Positions 33,271-46,029 of a DNA stretch of 64,000 nucleotides are shown piece after piece. The notes beneath the pieces were generated by a model. It saw only the letters and a program-made list of their open reading frames with translations. It searched no databases and was not told where the DNA came from. The stretch is taken from NCBI GenBank assembly GCA_047967505.1, contig CM106539.1. One strand, written 5' to 3'. Both the position numbers and the translations under genes were made by a program. The DNA comes from Dipteris shenzhenensis. Its lineage: Eukaryota; Polypodiophyta; Polypodiopsida; Gleicheniales. Each line of letters begins with the position of its first letter. Within the stretch, counting starts at the first letter, position 1.

Positions 33271-34440
33271 TGCCCCCCTTCCTATTCTCAATCTAGACTT
33301 CCCCTGGATCGTGCCAAGGTCATGGTTGTTGGAGCATTGTCAATGAATATCATTCCTAGGATGCATTGTGGACTTTTTGTGTTTGCAGTGCTTCATAAGC
33401 CTTAACTGGATCCTTTGTTATGAAATTCTCACTAGGAGGATGGATATATCATTTGGTAGCATTGGATTCTACTATAAATCTCATGGCATGGCATGAGTGA
33501 TTCCAATGTCTAAACATTGGGTGGATGAATTGGAGATGAGTACTTGTGACCTTTCAAAAGAAGAAAAAGAAAGAGAAGAATCTAAGGCATAAGTTAGTAG
33601 GAATATGGTGTTAGTAGGGTTGATGTAATATCATAGTGGTGTTAGTGTTAGAAAAGGAAGTAAAGTGTATTCTCATGCTCCATCCCATATTTTATTTGAG
33701 TGGGAATATTGTTGGATTCTCATCAGACTATGTCTTTGAGATGCCGTGTTTGTACATGCAAACTTTGGCATGGAATTTTGTCTTGCTTCTTAGCTTTGAA
33801 TTTCTTTCAAAATACATTTTATTGGAAGTCCATTGGGGGCTTTTCTTGGAAGTTTTTGACCCAATAAGGTTATAGCACCATTTGGAGCTTTATTTGTCTG
33901 AGTCATTAAATCAAGAGGAATCTGATAATATACCATACAAACTCCTAAAATGAGGACTATGGATGAAGAGGTTTATAGCATATTGATTCTAGGTAAGTCC
34001 TCTAAATTCAAATTGATATTACATTGGGAGGCTCAAAGGGTTAATTGGGTACTAGTGTTAAGCATAAAATTAGAAGAAATAAAAAGAGAAGGGAGAGTTA
34101 GAGTTGGCTAATGAATGGTGGGGTTAGTAAATGAAAGTGAAGACAAACCTTTGAGGATCACAAGAAATCACATTCACCCTGCAACAATCAAACTCATTCT
34201 ATAGATCTGCTAGTGTAGGATCACTTGTTGTTCCATATCTAGAGTACTGCCTTGGGATACCGAGGCTTGATGTGTCTTTGGCTGGCCCTAGAACTTGATG
34301 AATTAATTAGGGTTGTGTACCCTTGTTGGTGATGATTTTCCTTCCATGGTAGTAACACTTTGTTAAGTCTCTGGTACCTTCCGCACTGTACTTGGATCTA
34401 CTCCATCTTTAGGAGTAGGTTCTTGTGGGTTGATTGCTAT
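33271..34440. other. no gene recognised
   Basis: Lies between LTR copy A and the first frames of the minus-strand gypsy-like element. Short frames only. Confidence 0.45.
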
Positions 34441-34459
34441 GGAGTTGGATTGAGAATGC

Positions 34460-35481
34460 TCAACTAAAGGAGTGGTTTTGTATTTCCTTATGGGAAAACT
34501 GATATAGGCATGGAACAATCATTGCCATGCTCTTTATGGACCTTGTAGTAGGTTCTTGTGTTACTACTCCCTTTTTAGGAGGAGTTTCTTGTGTACCTAC
34601 TATCGATGAATGCTTCATTGTTGGTGTTTTACAATCAAACCTTTTAGGTCCCTCGTTTGACTTTTGTGGGTCTAGAGGGGTGAAGTTGACTGTGATACAA
34701 GCATGAGAAGGTGGGCTGCCTTGTTGATGATGCTTAGGGATCCACATTGCCTTCATGAGATCCTTGAGCTTCCAATAGTTCCTTCTTGATCCTATCTTTT
34801 TGGTGCCTTTGTCAATTACATCCTCTAGCCTATTCAACTTCCATTGTCTCACCGTAATAAAGTGATATATGTCCGTTTGATCAAATGTGAGTAGGACCAT
34901 AGTGTCTTGGATATCTTCTATTTTTGTTAAGTCCAAGTTGCTTCTTAGAAAGTTGGTAGGCTTGAATTTGATGTTCGCCTCTCATTTGTTGTTGATGATG
35001 ATTTTAAAGGCTTTGGCCTCCTATCTTTCTTGTGTGCTTTATTGAGCACATTCTCATCACTACTTGAAGATGATGGAGGTGGTCTTGTTGCATTAATTAC
35101 CTTGGGAACCCAAATATAAGTGTTACCAAGGTAATATCCTTTGGCCTCTAGTAACATTGTGGAAACCCAACAATGTTGTACCTTCCTTGTTGGATGCCGT
35201 CATTTTGTTTTTCAATGTTGGGGTTTCAATGTTTACATACTAAGGTGGATTTGATGTTGAGGTTTTGTTGGAACCTAAATGTATGATTCACCTTCAAAGT
35301 ACCCTTGGGTCCCTAGTAGATTTTTTTGGACCCACACTTGCTTGGTTGCTCTTCTTCTTTGCTTTCTTTGTTGGTGAGGTGCTTGTTGAGCTTGAGAAGT
35401 GGAAGTGGATGTTGATGCTTGAATAATGGGCCAGTTGGTAGTTCTTGTCACATCTTGATGGGTTGAATCATCACCAAACAA
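34460..35481 (-). pseudogene. unknown frames with repeated W-V-P-K-type motif
   Basis: Frames 35275-35481, 34945-35157 and 34460-34936. The first contains KQVWVQKNLLGTQGYFEGES, the second GYYLGNTYIWVPKVINATRP, and both have Ser/Gln/Lys-rich neighbours. They look like copies of one unit (V-W-V-x-K...Q-G-Y-x-x-G-x-x-Y-I). A third frame shows WKLKDLMKAMWIPKHHQQ. I do not recognise the family. Confidence 0.4.
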
Positions 35482-36179
35482 CTCTTTGTAAGTGTCTTAG
35501 ATCCAGGTTTTACCAAGAATCGTGGTTTTCATTAAGGTGCCTGCAGGAGTTACGAAAGACTTTCAAGGCATAGCATGATTGTCCATGGAAACATTCAACA
35601 TTAAAGAGCCGACAACCTTAATTAAGGTACCTCCTATGGATTGAATTTCAAAATCACAGACTTCAAGGAGTACCTAGTCGAGATGTTTTAATGTCTCCGA
35701 GGAGATAATGTTGTTGCTTGCTCAAGCATCTACCAAGGCTTGTATCTAGCATGTTGCACATGTTGATGCCAGCTATACCCAAAGTTGCAATGGAGGTATA
35801 TCTATCTCCTTAAGATCAATGGAATTATTGATTATAGGTTCTTTGACTAGGTAGTACTCTCTTATGGTGTAAAAAGGTGTAACACGGTAGATTTATCATT
35901 CTAAAGGTCCATAAATTGAGTTCCTTTAGCAATTGGTGGATCCATTGCGGGCAACCTATGTATCCAATTTACTGAGTCTTCAAAATCTGGTAAAGGAGAA
36001 TAACTAGAGTCTTTAGGACTCTTTCTATTGTCCTCTTCCTTATAAGCATTGAATAAATTTAGTGATGTTGACCTATTGGTGGTGTAAATTTAGCTGTGCT
36101 ACAAATAGATTCCTTGACATAAGTGACCCTCCAAGTTTGGAGATCCACCCTCATGATTTGCTCATCTTTACATTGATAT

Positions 36180-36540
36180 ATTCTATTTGAGCTCTAGTCG
36201 TTGACCAATCCTGTAGTTCAAATGAAAGTTCTACCCAATATAATGTCATAGCCATCTGGTTGGTTGGGAAAGTCCATTACAACAAATCACACTTAGTAGG
36301 TCAGACCAAAGGTCTTAATTGTGATGTCTCTTAGAACTCCTATCGGTTCGACTATTGCTCCATTAGCCAATTTGACTATGAGGTTTGTGTTGTCCATCTT
36401 AGGTAGTCTCCACTTGTCCTAGCATTGCTTAGTGGTGGCTATGCTTACTCTTGCTCCCCATCCAAGATTGTCATTACTTGTTTATCATGGTATGATATGG
36501 ATAGTGTTGCATTTTTTTCGTCACTCTCAAAGTACTAGCC
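36180..36540 (-). pseudogene. decayed gypsy-type protease-like region
   Basis: Broken minus-strand frames read VPINKLG...YFESDEKNATL, MTILDGE (the catalytic D-G position) and YWVELSFELQDW. They match the better-kept copy at 55126-55596. Stops are frequent. Confidence 0.5.
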
Positions 36541-38479
36541 CAATTTGTTGATGGGTACCTTAGGAAAGTGTTGGGGGTCAATTAGGGGTTTGATTATCTC
36601 AGAATCACTAGACTCAGGAGCTACTATTTGCCCATTCATCAAATTTGAGAGGTCTCTCCATAGAGTGGGATTAGCCCGTAATAGTGTGCATCTTGATCTT
36701 AGTGGATAGGAATGCTGCTAGAACAAACATCTTAGGGTTGTGCAATAGGTTCACCACCAATCGACTGAACCTCTTCAAACCCATAAAAGGACATATTGTC
36801 CTTTTCTCTTACTTGGTGGCATGCAGGGTCCTCTTCAAGCATCTTATGCCTTAGGAGTGAACGTCCTGCCGATGAACCTTGTGATTGTTCCTCATCTAAT
36901 ATTTCAAATATGGGAGAGGCTTTAGGGGCTCTATTGAAGGTCCAGTAGTTAGGATGGATGGTTTCTAGCCCCTTGCTTTCCTTGAGCTATTGCTCAAATT
37001 TTTCTTGGTAGTCATGTACCAATTGTTGTGACTCGGTGAGGCATTGTTTCTCAGTGATAGGGTCTGGGTGTTCACCTTGACCTTTGGGGGTCATAGGTTT
37101 TGTATGATTCAACACTCCCAAAGTGTCATCCCCTCCTTTTGGTGGTTGATTGAATTGCTTACTAGCTAAGGGAGTATGACTAGAAGAAGATGAGGTGGAA
37201 AAGGTGGTTGTATCTAGATCGGATCCATTTTGGATAATGACCTTGTTAGAACCTTTTCCCAGCTTAACTGCACCCTTGTTTACCTCTCTAGGTTGGGATG
37301 TATTGGCCTTATCTTACGTAGCTCTTTATTGAAGGCCTTGGCTTGGGCCCTTGTAATTACATTTCATAACGCTCATCAACATAGGAGACTAGGTCTCCTT
37401 TCCCTAATAACTTGGTGGGATTAACTTAGAGATCATGACAGGTTTAATTCTAGAACGAATTTTGTCTCTACCCATAATTGTTGGAGGCATGGAACCCTTC
37501 CTAGTGCTTGCATTAGGATCCTCATTGTCTCATCAGTAAAAGTACCATTTGCGGAGTAGGCAAAGCTTGACAATATGGTGACCCTGCTCTGTATATTGGC
37601 AATCCTGATGGAGGGTTCTTTGCATTTGGTTGCTATACAAATGTATGATTTGAGGATCCTAACCCACTAGGCATTTGCATTGTAACTTGGGATTGGTTGG
37701 GCCTATTAGGCTAGGCTGGAGGTCTTCTAGGAGGGAGCGGCATGTTCACCCCAAGCATAGGCATATAGGTCGATTGTTGGGTATGTTCTATGGCCATCTA
37801 AGAAATGAAGGGAGTTTGTATGTGTGGTGTCTTATTTGTGGACCGTATGGATTACTCTGTTGTCCACTTTGTTTTGACATTTGAAACTCTTGGGGGAGCC
37901 TGGGGCCAAATTCACCCCTATATGATTGGCTTTCATTAAATATGGATGTGTGGTGATGGGTTGCCAGTAGATACAATGGGACTTGGTTCCCTAATTTCTT
38001 TGGGCATCGATGGTTGGGCCGACACATGAGGTTCCACTGGCACTCCATTCTCCCTAGCAAATGGTTTTAGCATATCTATTGGTTCTATAAGTCAAAGCCT
38101 ATCCATAATATTAGAAAAGGTTTCCCTTAATCTAGCTATTATAGATGAGGTAGGAGACTAGGATCATTAGGTTGGTGCTTGGAGCCACTGAGGCTCCGAC
38201 ATTGGCAGGTTTTTTCTTGTCTCTATCTAGGTGTATGGACTCTTTTGAGCTAGGCATGTCGCATTATGGTGCTTCGTGTAAGGCATAAGAACGAACTTTT
38301 AAGCTTGCTAGCCCTAAGGACGTACAGCTAGGTGGGTAGGTTGACAAGAGGGTATTTGAGGCACTATCCTCAGACTCAAGGTTAGCTTGTATGAATTTTC
38401 CTGATCTCAAGTGCATGTGTTGACGAGCACAGTAAGTTGATTCTTTTTCGACACGGGGTCAACTATTGGCAGCCCCTTG

Positions 38480-38870
38480 TCAGTATGCAAATTTCATCAT
38501 TTTTATCTAAATCTAGCTAGACAAGTACCTATTTTTAGTCACTGCATTAACGCTTATGTAGTGACGTGAGTCAATAATGCAGTGGGTCAATAATGCAGTG
38601 GGTCAATAACGCAATGGGTCAACTACCAATTTTTGGTTGCTGTTGTTGCATTAATGCTAATGCAGTGAGTCAATAACACAATAGGTTAGATATAGCAGTG
38701 ACTTCTTACTGCGATGACTTGCTAACATAGGGATCAACTAATTAATGCATCAAATATGGCTAACACAACACGTTTGGCTAATGCACAATTGGCTAACGTA
38801 GTGATGATTGGCTAATGCGGCGATCTCTGATGCGTTAAGCTTAATGCAGTGACACACAGACATGAAGTTT
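38480..38870. repeat. imperfect repeats in element leader
   Basis: Repeated AATGCAGTGGGTCAATAA and related units, about 20 bp each. Similar repeats in the opposite orientation occur at 59560-60050 beside another LTR of the same family. Confidence 0.65.
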
Positions 38871-39328
38871 TATCAATTTGTTTTTTTGAATTTCTTTGAT
38901 TTTGAAGTTTCTATTCAAGATGTTTTGTATGTGGGGGGTGCTATACTACCTGATTACCTACTCAATGCAAAAAGAAAAAAGAAAAAACAAATTTAGAAGG
39001 ACAAATGGGGTGTTTTGCAAAAAGTGACAGTTTTTCCCATTCAAACCACTTTGAAAATCACTCCTAGCATAATTTATTAGTGTTTTTGTTACGATTTGCT
39101 ATCATACACACCTTAGCAATCACTCGATCTACCTTTTGAGAAACTTTCGATACTAAAAAAACACCAAAATCACTTTAAAATCACTCCAAATGACTTTCAA
39201 ACCTATCTTTTACTCACACATTTGTATACACCAAAACCAACATATTTTCTCTACAATACTCAGCATTGAGAAATGGATGGGTAACAAGAGAAGCAAATGC
39301 AATGCAAAAGTGCACTTGGAACTCCTCA

Positions 39329-39344
39329 ACAGTGGTGCCAAAAA
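39329..39344 (-). other. primer binding site next to LTR B
   Basis: The minus strand reads TTTTTGGCACCACTG directly after the LTR end. It resembles the tRNA-Asp-type site TGGCGCCGTTGCC of plant gypsy elements and matches the site at 59048. Confidence 0.65.
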
Positions 39345-39748
39345 TGTGGTCTCCATCAGTAAATCATGTGTCATGGGGATCTTGTAGGAACACCGATGGA
39401 GTATTCGTCCAAGCTACTCTGGGTTGAGAGATGCATGCAAATGCCATCCACTATTGTCACTCTAGCAACTCCCAGCTTGTCATAATCGTGAATTTATAAG
39501 GAGAAGAAGAGGGAGGGAAGAGGGAAGTGAGAAGAGAGAGGAGGAGAGGAGAGCATGGCATTCACAAAAGGCACTATGAGGGAACAAGAGACAACTCCAG
39601 ATAAGAGGAAGAGAGTTTGTATTCCAATGTGTGCGACCAAAGAGTGAAGAACAAAGTCAACCATTTGGCCTTTTATACATTCCACCTTTTGAAGGGAGGG
39701 CCAACCCTAATCTCTTCTTTATACCACTCTCTTTCGTCATTCTTTACA
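39345..39748 (-). repeat. gypsy LTR, copy B (5' LTR)
   Basis: In plus coordinates it starts TGTGGTCTCC and ends about TTCTTTACA. The minus strand carries the TATA box TGTATAAAAGGCC (about 39670-39682). It is homologous to copy A. Divergence between them shows an old insertion. The outer U3 boundary is uncertain because the copies part after TTTACAAA. Confidence 0.7.
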
Positions 39749-41147
39749 AACAACTTGGGCCTATTTGGCTCCAAGGCATGACACTATAAATAACTCCTTT
39801 TTAACAATGTAGACCTTTCCATATAACATAAACTCCATTTCATGTATTGCAAACAAATTTTGTGTATTATATTTAAAGCATTGTATGTAACTAAAGTATT
39901 AATGTAAGCTCATAGTGTTTATTTGTCACAATTGTATTTATCAAAGTAAGTATCAAAAGAGCAAGCTATAATCTAAATTGATGATCAAATGTGTGCCAAC
40001 CGAGTATTAAGAAGAGACCTGACATGGATCAAAATCGAAACTTAATTATTGCAACAATTAAAAGAGAAAGACAAACTTCAAATTCTACAAAATTATTGAA
40101 GAACCATTGCTTAAGGCTTCTATGAGCTCATTGAGGTTTGCAATCCACAGCATAGAGCAAGATTCATATTGAATTTGGGGTTAGAGAAGTGAAATGAAAT
40201 GAAATGCTTGTATTAAAGTCCATGAGAGGCCCATTAGGATCTATTGGACTAGAAATGAAGCAAGTATAAAATACAAGGTCTAGAGAGTTCTAGACATAAC
40301 TACACTAGAAATAAAAAATAATAACAATCATCTCTAGATAAGTAAACAATCTGCCCTAGGTAAATAAATGTACCCGTCATTCTAAATATACCAAGACAAT
40401 GAAACAAAAATTGTGGAACTAAAGATGAGGAAATTATTAACAAAGAGTATCGACATATATGGTCCTAGAAAGGGTTGCATATCCCTATGAGCCACCCAGT
40501 CTCTAATGAAAGACTATAGAGGATCACTATGATCCCCCTTTAGTGGTTAATTCTTGTCCCTAGATGCCAAGATTGTTCCTATACATTATCATCTAGAACA
40601 ATGTAGCTCTAAACTACTCTAATTGGGAGTCAAGGAGGGCATTCAATCCAATGGTACCATTGTGTGCATATCAAATTGGCACCGAGTATGCCTGAAATTC
40701 CCATATAAAGTGATGTCCATCCTCACACAAATCGTCCTCAGATTTTACAAAGCCTCTTTTTCCCTAGGTTGTTTGTCATTGACTAGTCTCTACCTCTAAG
40801 TCATAGGACCTAATTCTAAATCTATAAGTGGGCTCTCTCTTCTACATGGGGATATTGTGCTTGAGGTCCTGCTTCTCATTGTATGTTAACATGGAGTTGA
40901 TCTCTTTCTTGTAAAACTCCATTTTCCCCTCACACCTCTCCACAAAGTGTCCACCTACTGCTTAAAGTCCCTTATGGCCCTTTTAGCTCAGATAAACCTT
41001 GGCTTGGGTATACTACCTTTCCAACCAATTTGTGCCTCTTTGAAAAATCCTTTTTCTCTTTTTGCTTCCATCGATTTGTAAGGTATTCTCTTGCTATGTA
41101 TTTTTTTAAGTTTTACTAAAAAAGAGATCAAGAGACATTATTACTTC

Positions 41148-41153
<6 letters not shown>
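39749..41153. other. no gene recognised
   Basis: AT-rich sequence with short frames only. Confidence 0.5.
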
Positions 41154-41207
<54 letters not shown>

Positions 41208-41252
41208 GAGAGAGAGAAAGAGGGAGGGAGGGAGGGAGGTAGGGAGGGAGGG

Positions 41253-41334
<82 letters not shown>

Positions 41335-41367
41335 GGAGGGAGGGAGGGAGGTAGGGAGGGAGGGAGG

Positions 41368-41410
<43 letters not shown>
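41154..41410. repeat. (GA)n / (GGGA)n compound microsatellite
   Basis: GA tracts alternate with two copies of an AAAGAGGGAGGGAGGG-type block (about 41217-41252 and 41329-41368). The whole GA-GGGA unit seems to have duplicated. Purine-only strand. Confidence 0.95.
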
Positions 41411-41413
<3 letters not shown>

Positions 41414-43500
41414 CTATGACTAATTCCTAACACTCCTTGAATTTGTTACAAGTTGCATGTATGACTCGCAAATTCTTAAAGTCAAATTTACTCATCTAGC
41501 TCATGATCTTCTTAAATATTATTTTTTGTGTAGCTCAGCTCATTGCATTATGACACGCAAGCATCTAGCAATAATCTTTTGAGGTCCCAAGACCCATTAT
41601 TATGTTAATAACCTTATTCTCTTGTACAATTCATACATTCACCCCATGAAATCTTAATAGCATTATTTTATGTTAGTAACATCATCTTTCTTGTACAAAG
41701 TAAATATCTCACCTTTGATTTTATTTTGTACATATGACTACAAAACACATGTTCTTTGGATGGCTTTTCCAATGATTTTGTTTTGTGAATGACCTTGTTC
41801 AAATTATTAACTTGTCATCCCTACTTTTCTTAAAGACAAAATTAATGTGATAAAGGCTTTGCTACTCGACATCTTAGGTGCCTATTTTAGGCACCTTTCA
41901 TGAATTTAGAGATGTGTGTGGCTATGAAGGACCTTTCATATTTTAGGCACCTTTCATGAATTTAGAGATATTTTAGGCACCTTTCATGAAATTAGAGATG
42001 TGTGTGGCTATGAAGGACCTCCTAGTGTAGAAATGCCTAAGAGAGGATGGTATGTTTTGAGTCTTCTTCATACAACATTGGAAATTGATCAATGACTCTC
42101 TCCCATGGCCCCATGGTACATCTTTGGCTCAAGATAGATGCCCACAATCCTCTCCCATGAGTGCATTTATTCGATCCCCAAGGAGGGGGCGGGTGGGATA
42201 AATATATGTAAAGTGGAGGTCCATCACCTAGTTAGACATTGCCTACAAGACGTTAACTAAGGTCTTAAGTTTACATCCACATCTCCCTGACATCATTCAC
42301 TTCTAGTTTTGTTCAAGAGAGGAGCATCCTAGACAACACTTTCTCTTTCTACGAGGTCAATGGGTGAGTTGTGTCACAACCCCTTGTGTTCTTTCTTTTG
42401 GATTTTGAGAAGGCTTATTTCAAAGTGGATTGGGACTCCTTGTAGGGCATCATGCATTTCTAGCACAATGACTATGCAAGATCTTTGCTTAATATGCCAC
42501 ATCAAAAAAGCCCTTCTCCCTCACATCCTTAATGAAGAAGGATTGCCCACGATCTCATTTCCTATTTCTTGGGATGGAGGCCCTTGTGTATTATCTATGC
42601 TCTTAGGGCTTCCCTTTACTAATTAAGGACCTAGTTCTTTCGCATTTTAGTCAAATCTCTGCCCAAACTTATAGTAGAATCTAGTTTGACTGTGTGTTTG
42701 TTGACATGGGGTCTACTAGGTTAGATCTCGTGTGGCATCATGATGTGGTAGTGATCATGGATCAGATGATGTGGCATTAGATTTGGGTTTCTATTGTGTT
42801 TGTTGACTCTCAAGATTTTAGAGTTGGACCTTGAGGATTGACACCGATCGATCAAGACATATTGAGGACCCAAATCCAAAGGCCATCCAAAGATCTAATT
42901 TTTTCAGACCTTAAGAAATTGTAGCACATAGACATGTGGATTCAATGGAAATCCATAGTCGATACATTTTTTATATGAGCTTTATAGCTCTCTAGGGGAG
43001 GATGGCTTCTTGGAGAGGATGTAACTTCTATTGGATGCTTGGCTTCTTGAACCAAGATGACCTAGTAGAAGTTTGTTGATTTTACTTAGTGACGCAAAGG
43101 AGCATCGTGCTTGTAGAGACTGTCAAATTTGCTGGATTTTGAGGGGTGTAACTATGAGATATCTTGGTTGCCAAGATGGTATTAGTATGTCTTGTCAGGT
43201 AGTACAAGTGCATTTATCCAAATGTAAATCAAAGAGGGTTGAAATGCAATCCTTAATCAAATAGGATATAAATTCAATGCCAAATTCTTTGTAAACACAT
43301 CTAGCCTAGTGATTTTCATACAAAAGAGGGACTTGTAGTATACATGCCCATGAAATATAAATTGAGGTATACATGTTGGTGTGATGGCAAACATGGCTTG
43401 GTGCTCAGTTTACCTCAAGATTGGACAGTGATCTTTGTTTAATATTGGATCTACAAGTTTTCCCAAAGGGGGATTTGAAGGAAAAGAAACTAATCGAAGA
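41411..43500. other. no gene recognised; one small local repeat
   Basis: Contains three partial copies of a unit with TTTTAGGCACCTTTCATGAA (about 41892, 41940 and 41970), two of them followed by GTGTGTGGCTATGAAGGACC. Otherwise short frames only. Confidence 0.5.
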
Positions 43501-43517
43501 AAAAGCGAGGTTTTTTT

Positions 43518-44235
43518 CTTTTTTGGTTCTCACTTGCTAGCCACTCATGTGGTTGCTATAATCATCGCGCTTTCCACTTAACATTATTTTTTGCATAATC
43601 TCTATTCCATTTTGTTCCACTCGAGTCCAAACTCCACTAGGGAGGTCCATACCTAAGCTTTGAAACCAAGGATAGGGGTCAGTGAGGATGCCATGGTTAG
43701 AAAACTAGGGCCAAGCAAGGGGTGAAGGTTCAAAAGGAGCATGGGGGTTGCGGGGGTTGAGACGACAAGGTGTAGGGGGAAGATGACAAGCCATTACTGA
43801 AGCCTAGGAAAGGGATCCAAAGATGAGAACTTTATAGAAAGTTCAATGAACAAGGGGTGAAGGTTCAGAAGGAGCATGGGGGGTTGCGGGGGTTGAGACG
43901 ACAAGGTGTATGGGGAAGATGACCAGCCATTACTGAAGCCTAGGAAAGGGATCCAAAGATGAGACCTTTATAGAAAGTTCATTGAACTCCTCCTAATCCC
44001 AAGAATTGATTCTCTAGGCGGGTTTACGCTCACTTGCTAGCCACTCTCATGTGGTTGCTATAATCACTACACTGTCCACTTAACATTATTTTTTTGCATA
44101 ATCTCGCTTCCATTTTTGTCCACTCAAGTCCAAACTCCATTAGGGAGGTCCATATTTAGGCTTTGAGACCAAGGATAGGCCTATGGTGGTTGGTGAGGAT
44201 GCCATGTTCATTTAGGAAACTAGAGCGGAGCAAGG
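43518..44235. repeat. nested local duplications with G-rich units
   Basis: A unit starting CTCACTTGCTAGCCACTC occurs at about 43528 and again at about 44028, with about 200 bp of similarity after each. Between them a roughly 138-bp unit (GGGGTGAAGGTTCA..., including GGGGGTTGCGGGGGTTGAG) is repeated in tandem at about 43718 and 43855. Confidence 0.8.
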
Positions 44236-45664
44236 GCCTCAAGTATAGATCCTCCACAATAGTATAGATCAAGTTGAGGGGAGAGAATAGATCCTCCACA
44301 ATCAAGTGCATTTTTGGTACTTCATTTGATGTACCAAAGCTATTGACACTAGGGCCTCAAGTATTGTAGCAATACAAGCTCCAATGAACTAGAGGATGTG
44401 GGTGTGCTCTCATAATGAAGAGACTAGAAAATAAGAGTGGACAATAATCTGGGAAGCTGTGGGCAACAACACCTCGGATAAGGAAGAGGCCTCCCCCATA
44501 GTTTATGACCTCTTTGATATGGTTGCCTTAAATAATTGAACTTACCTGTATCCAATATCGGACTTAGCATCTAGCAGGCATTAAGAAAAAAAATGCATCC
44601 TTTTCAATTCATGTCATGACTGCACTACTTGCTGCTGAATCTGTTGCGAGCTTGATGGAGGTGGGAGCTAATGCAAACCTGTTGATGCGAGCTTGATGGA
44701 GGTGGGAGCTGAGGATACTTCCATTAGAGGTAAAAAGAGAGGTCCATAGGCTAGACAAGAGGCCTTGCCCCTAGGCCTAAGAACTTTTTCCCTTAGAAGA
44801 GGGAACGGGTGAAGAAAAAATCCCAAGAAGGGATGCAAATAGAGATGTTGGTCAAATGAAGAAAAAAATAATGAATATTGGGGGCTTGTGAATGGTGGTG
44901 GGCAGAGAAGGGGCTGACCTCAATGTCTCAAGGTCTATTGCAACAGCAGCAACGTATTAGGTTGCTAAGGCTCTCCAACCCATTCTGCGAAAGGAAAAGT
45001 TTACCCAAGCTCTCTTGAGGAACATGTTTGGTTCTCATCTACTCGTTCCTAGAGATTGAATGTACCTCATTAGATGGTGCCAAAGCTTTGTTAAAATATA
45101 TGCATGTAAAAATATATATGTATCTCATTGGAGGTTTCGTTTACTACATGACTACATGAGTGCCAAACTCTTTCCCTTCGAAGCAGTTGGAGAAATTTAA
45201 GGGTTTGTAATTCTCAAGTAAGAATGAATGGAGCTCAGCAAGCACGGCACGTATTGAGTAGCCAATCTTAGAGCTTCAATGAAATTTAGAATAATACTTT
45301 TCACTTGAACTGTCAACATATTTAATCTGTGTACAAGTAGCAGCCTGGAAGGCATACACGTGAATCAGGAAAACTTGACAGAAAATCCTTTCATCATCTA
45401 TCCTCTGTACCAAACTATGTACAACAATACAACTGGCAAATGAGACATTTTCATGACTACCGATTCAAAGCTACAAGAATGTAGCTTCGGAGCCGAGATC
45501 AGATCCAGCCGAGAATACAGACCTTGGTTCTCATTGAGTAAAAATCCACACACAAAACGTTTCTTCATGATACTCCAACCCGACAAAGAGCGTCAAAGCA
45601 TGACACAAGGTCCGCTCAACATATCTATCCAGAAGGTACAGATCAGCCTATGATTGATCTCAAA
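44236..45664. other. no gene recognised; contains 3' flank of the small gene
   Basis: Short frames only. A duplicated GCGAGCTTGATGGAGGTGGGAGCT occurs at about 44647 and 44687. The right part (about 45300-45664) would be the 3' UTR and flank of the minus-strand gene at 45665-46375. Confidence 0.5.
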
Positions 45665-45718
45665 CTAAAGAGCATTAGAATCTGAAGGCTCTGCATCCTG
45701 AAACGTATTGTCCAGGGC
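45665..45718 (-). CDS. small Ser/Thr-Pro-rich protein, exon 3
   Basis: Acceptor TTTTGCATGCAG then 17 codons, ALDNTFQDAEPSDSNAL, and stop TAG. The phase (0) matches the donor of exon 2. An acidic tail. Confidence 0.75.
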   Translation of the reverse strand, partial: ALDNTFQDAEPSDSNAL

Positions 45719-45926
45719 CTGCATGCAAAATAATTATACATTCCGTGAGTGGAGAGGCCACACCAATTTAAAGCGCTCAATGTCAGATTTAATTTTTGAA
45801 AGCATTACAGAATAGGCTGCGATTGCTCTGGAAAGCAAGACTCTTCCAGACTCAAGATCCTCTTCTAGCCATGTTGTCGATCCTGGTACGCATGCAATAC
45901 CGCGGTTGAAGTGGAGCGATCCTTAC

Positions 45927-46029
45927 CTTGGGAGGAGCAAGAAATTGTGCTGGCTTCATGGACCTCCTGCTTCTGGCTAGCAAATTCCTGGATATAGGCG
46001 ACATAATGCTATCCGTGGGACTCATGTAC
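45927..46029 (-). CDS. small Ser/Thr-Pro-rich protein, exon 2
   Basis: Acceptor GGGTCTTGCAG; donor GTAAGG after AAG. Reads MSPTDSIMSPISRNLLARSR then RSMKPAQFLAPPK. Two S-P sites stand beside a basic cluster (ARSRRSMK). The phase with exon 1 is exact (AG plus G makes Arg). This segment looks the most conserved-protein-like part of the gene. I do not recognise the family with confidence. Confidence 0.78.

Larger units (their letters stand above)
34441..39344 (-). mobile_element. Ty3/gypsy-like element with protease-like region but no visible RT
   Basis: Minus-strand body between LTR copies B (right) and A (left). From 5' to 3' on the minus strand: repeat-rich leader (about 38480-38870), decayed gag-like region (37.2-38.1 kb), protease-like region (about 36200-36520), then the unknown frames at 34.46-35.48 kb. 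It aligns by eye with the element at 48.0-48.6 plus 55.2-57.4 kb at several points (37320 with 56279; 36772 with 55720; 36270 with 55200). No RT, RNase H or integrase motif is visible inside it. Confidence 0.65.

Noticed and set aside
41091-41433. Three long frames in the GA/GGGA tract
   Set aside because: Artefact of the compound microsatellite.
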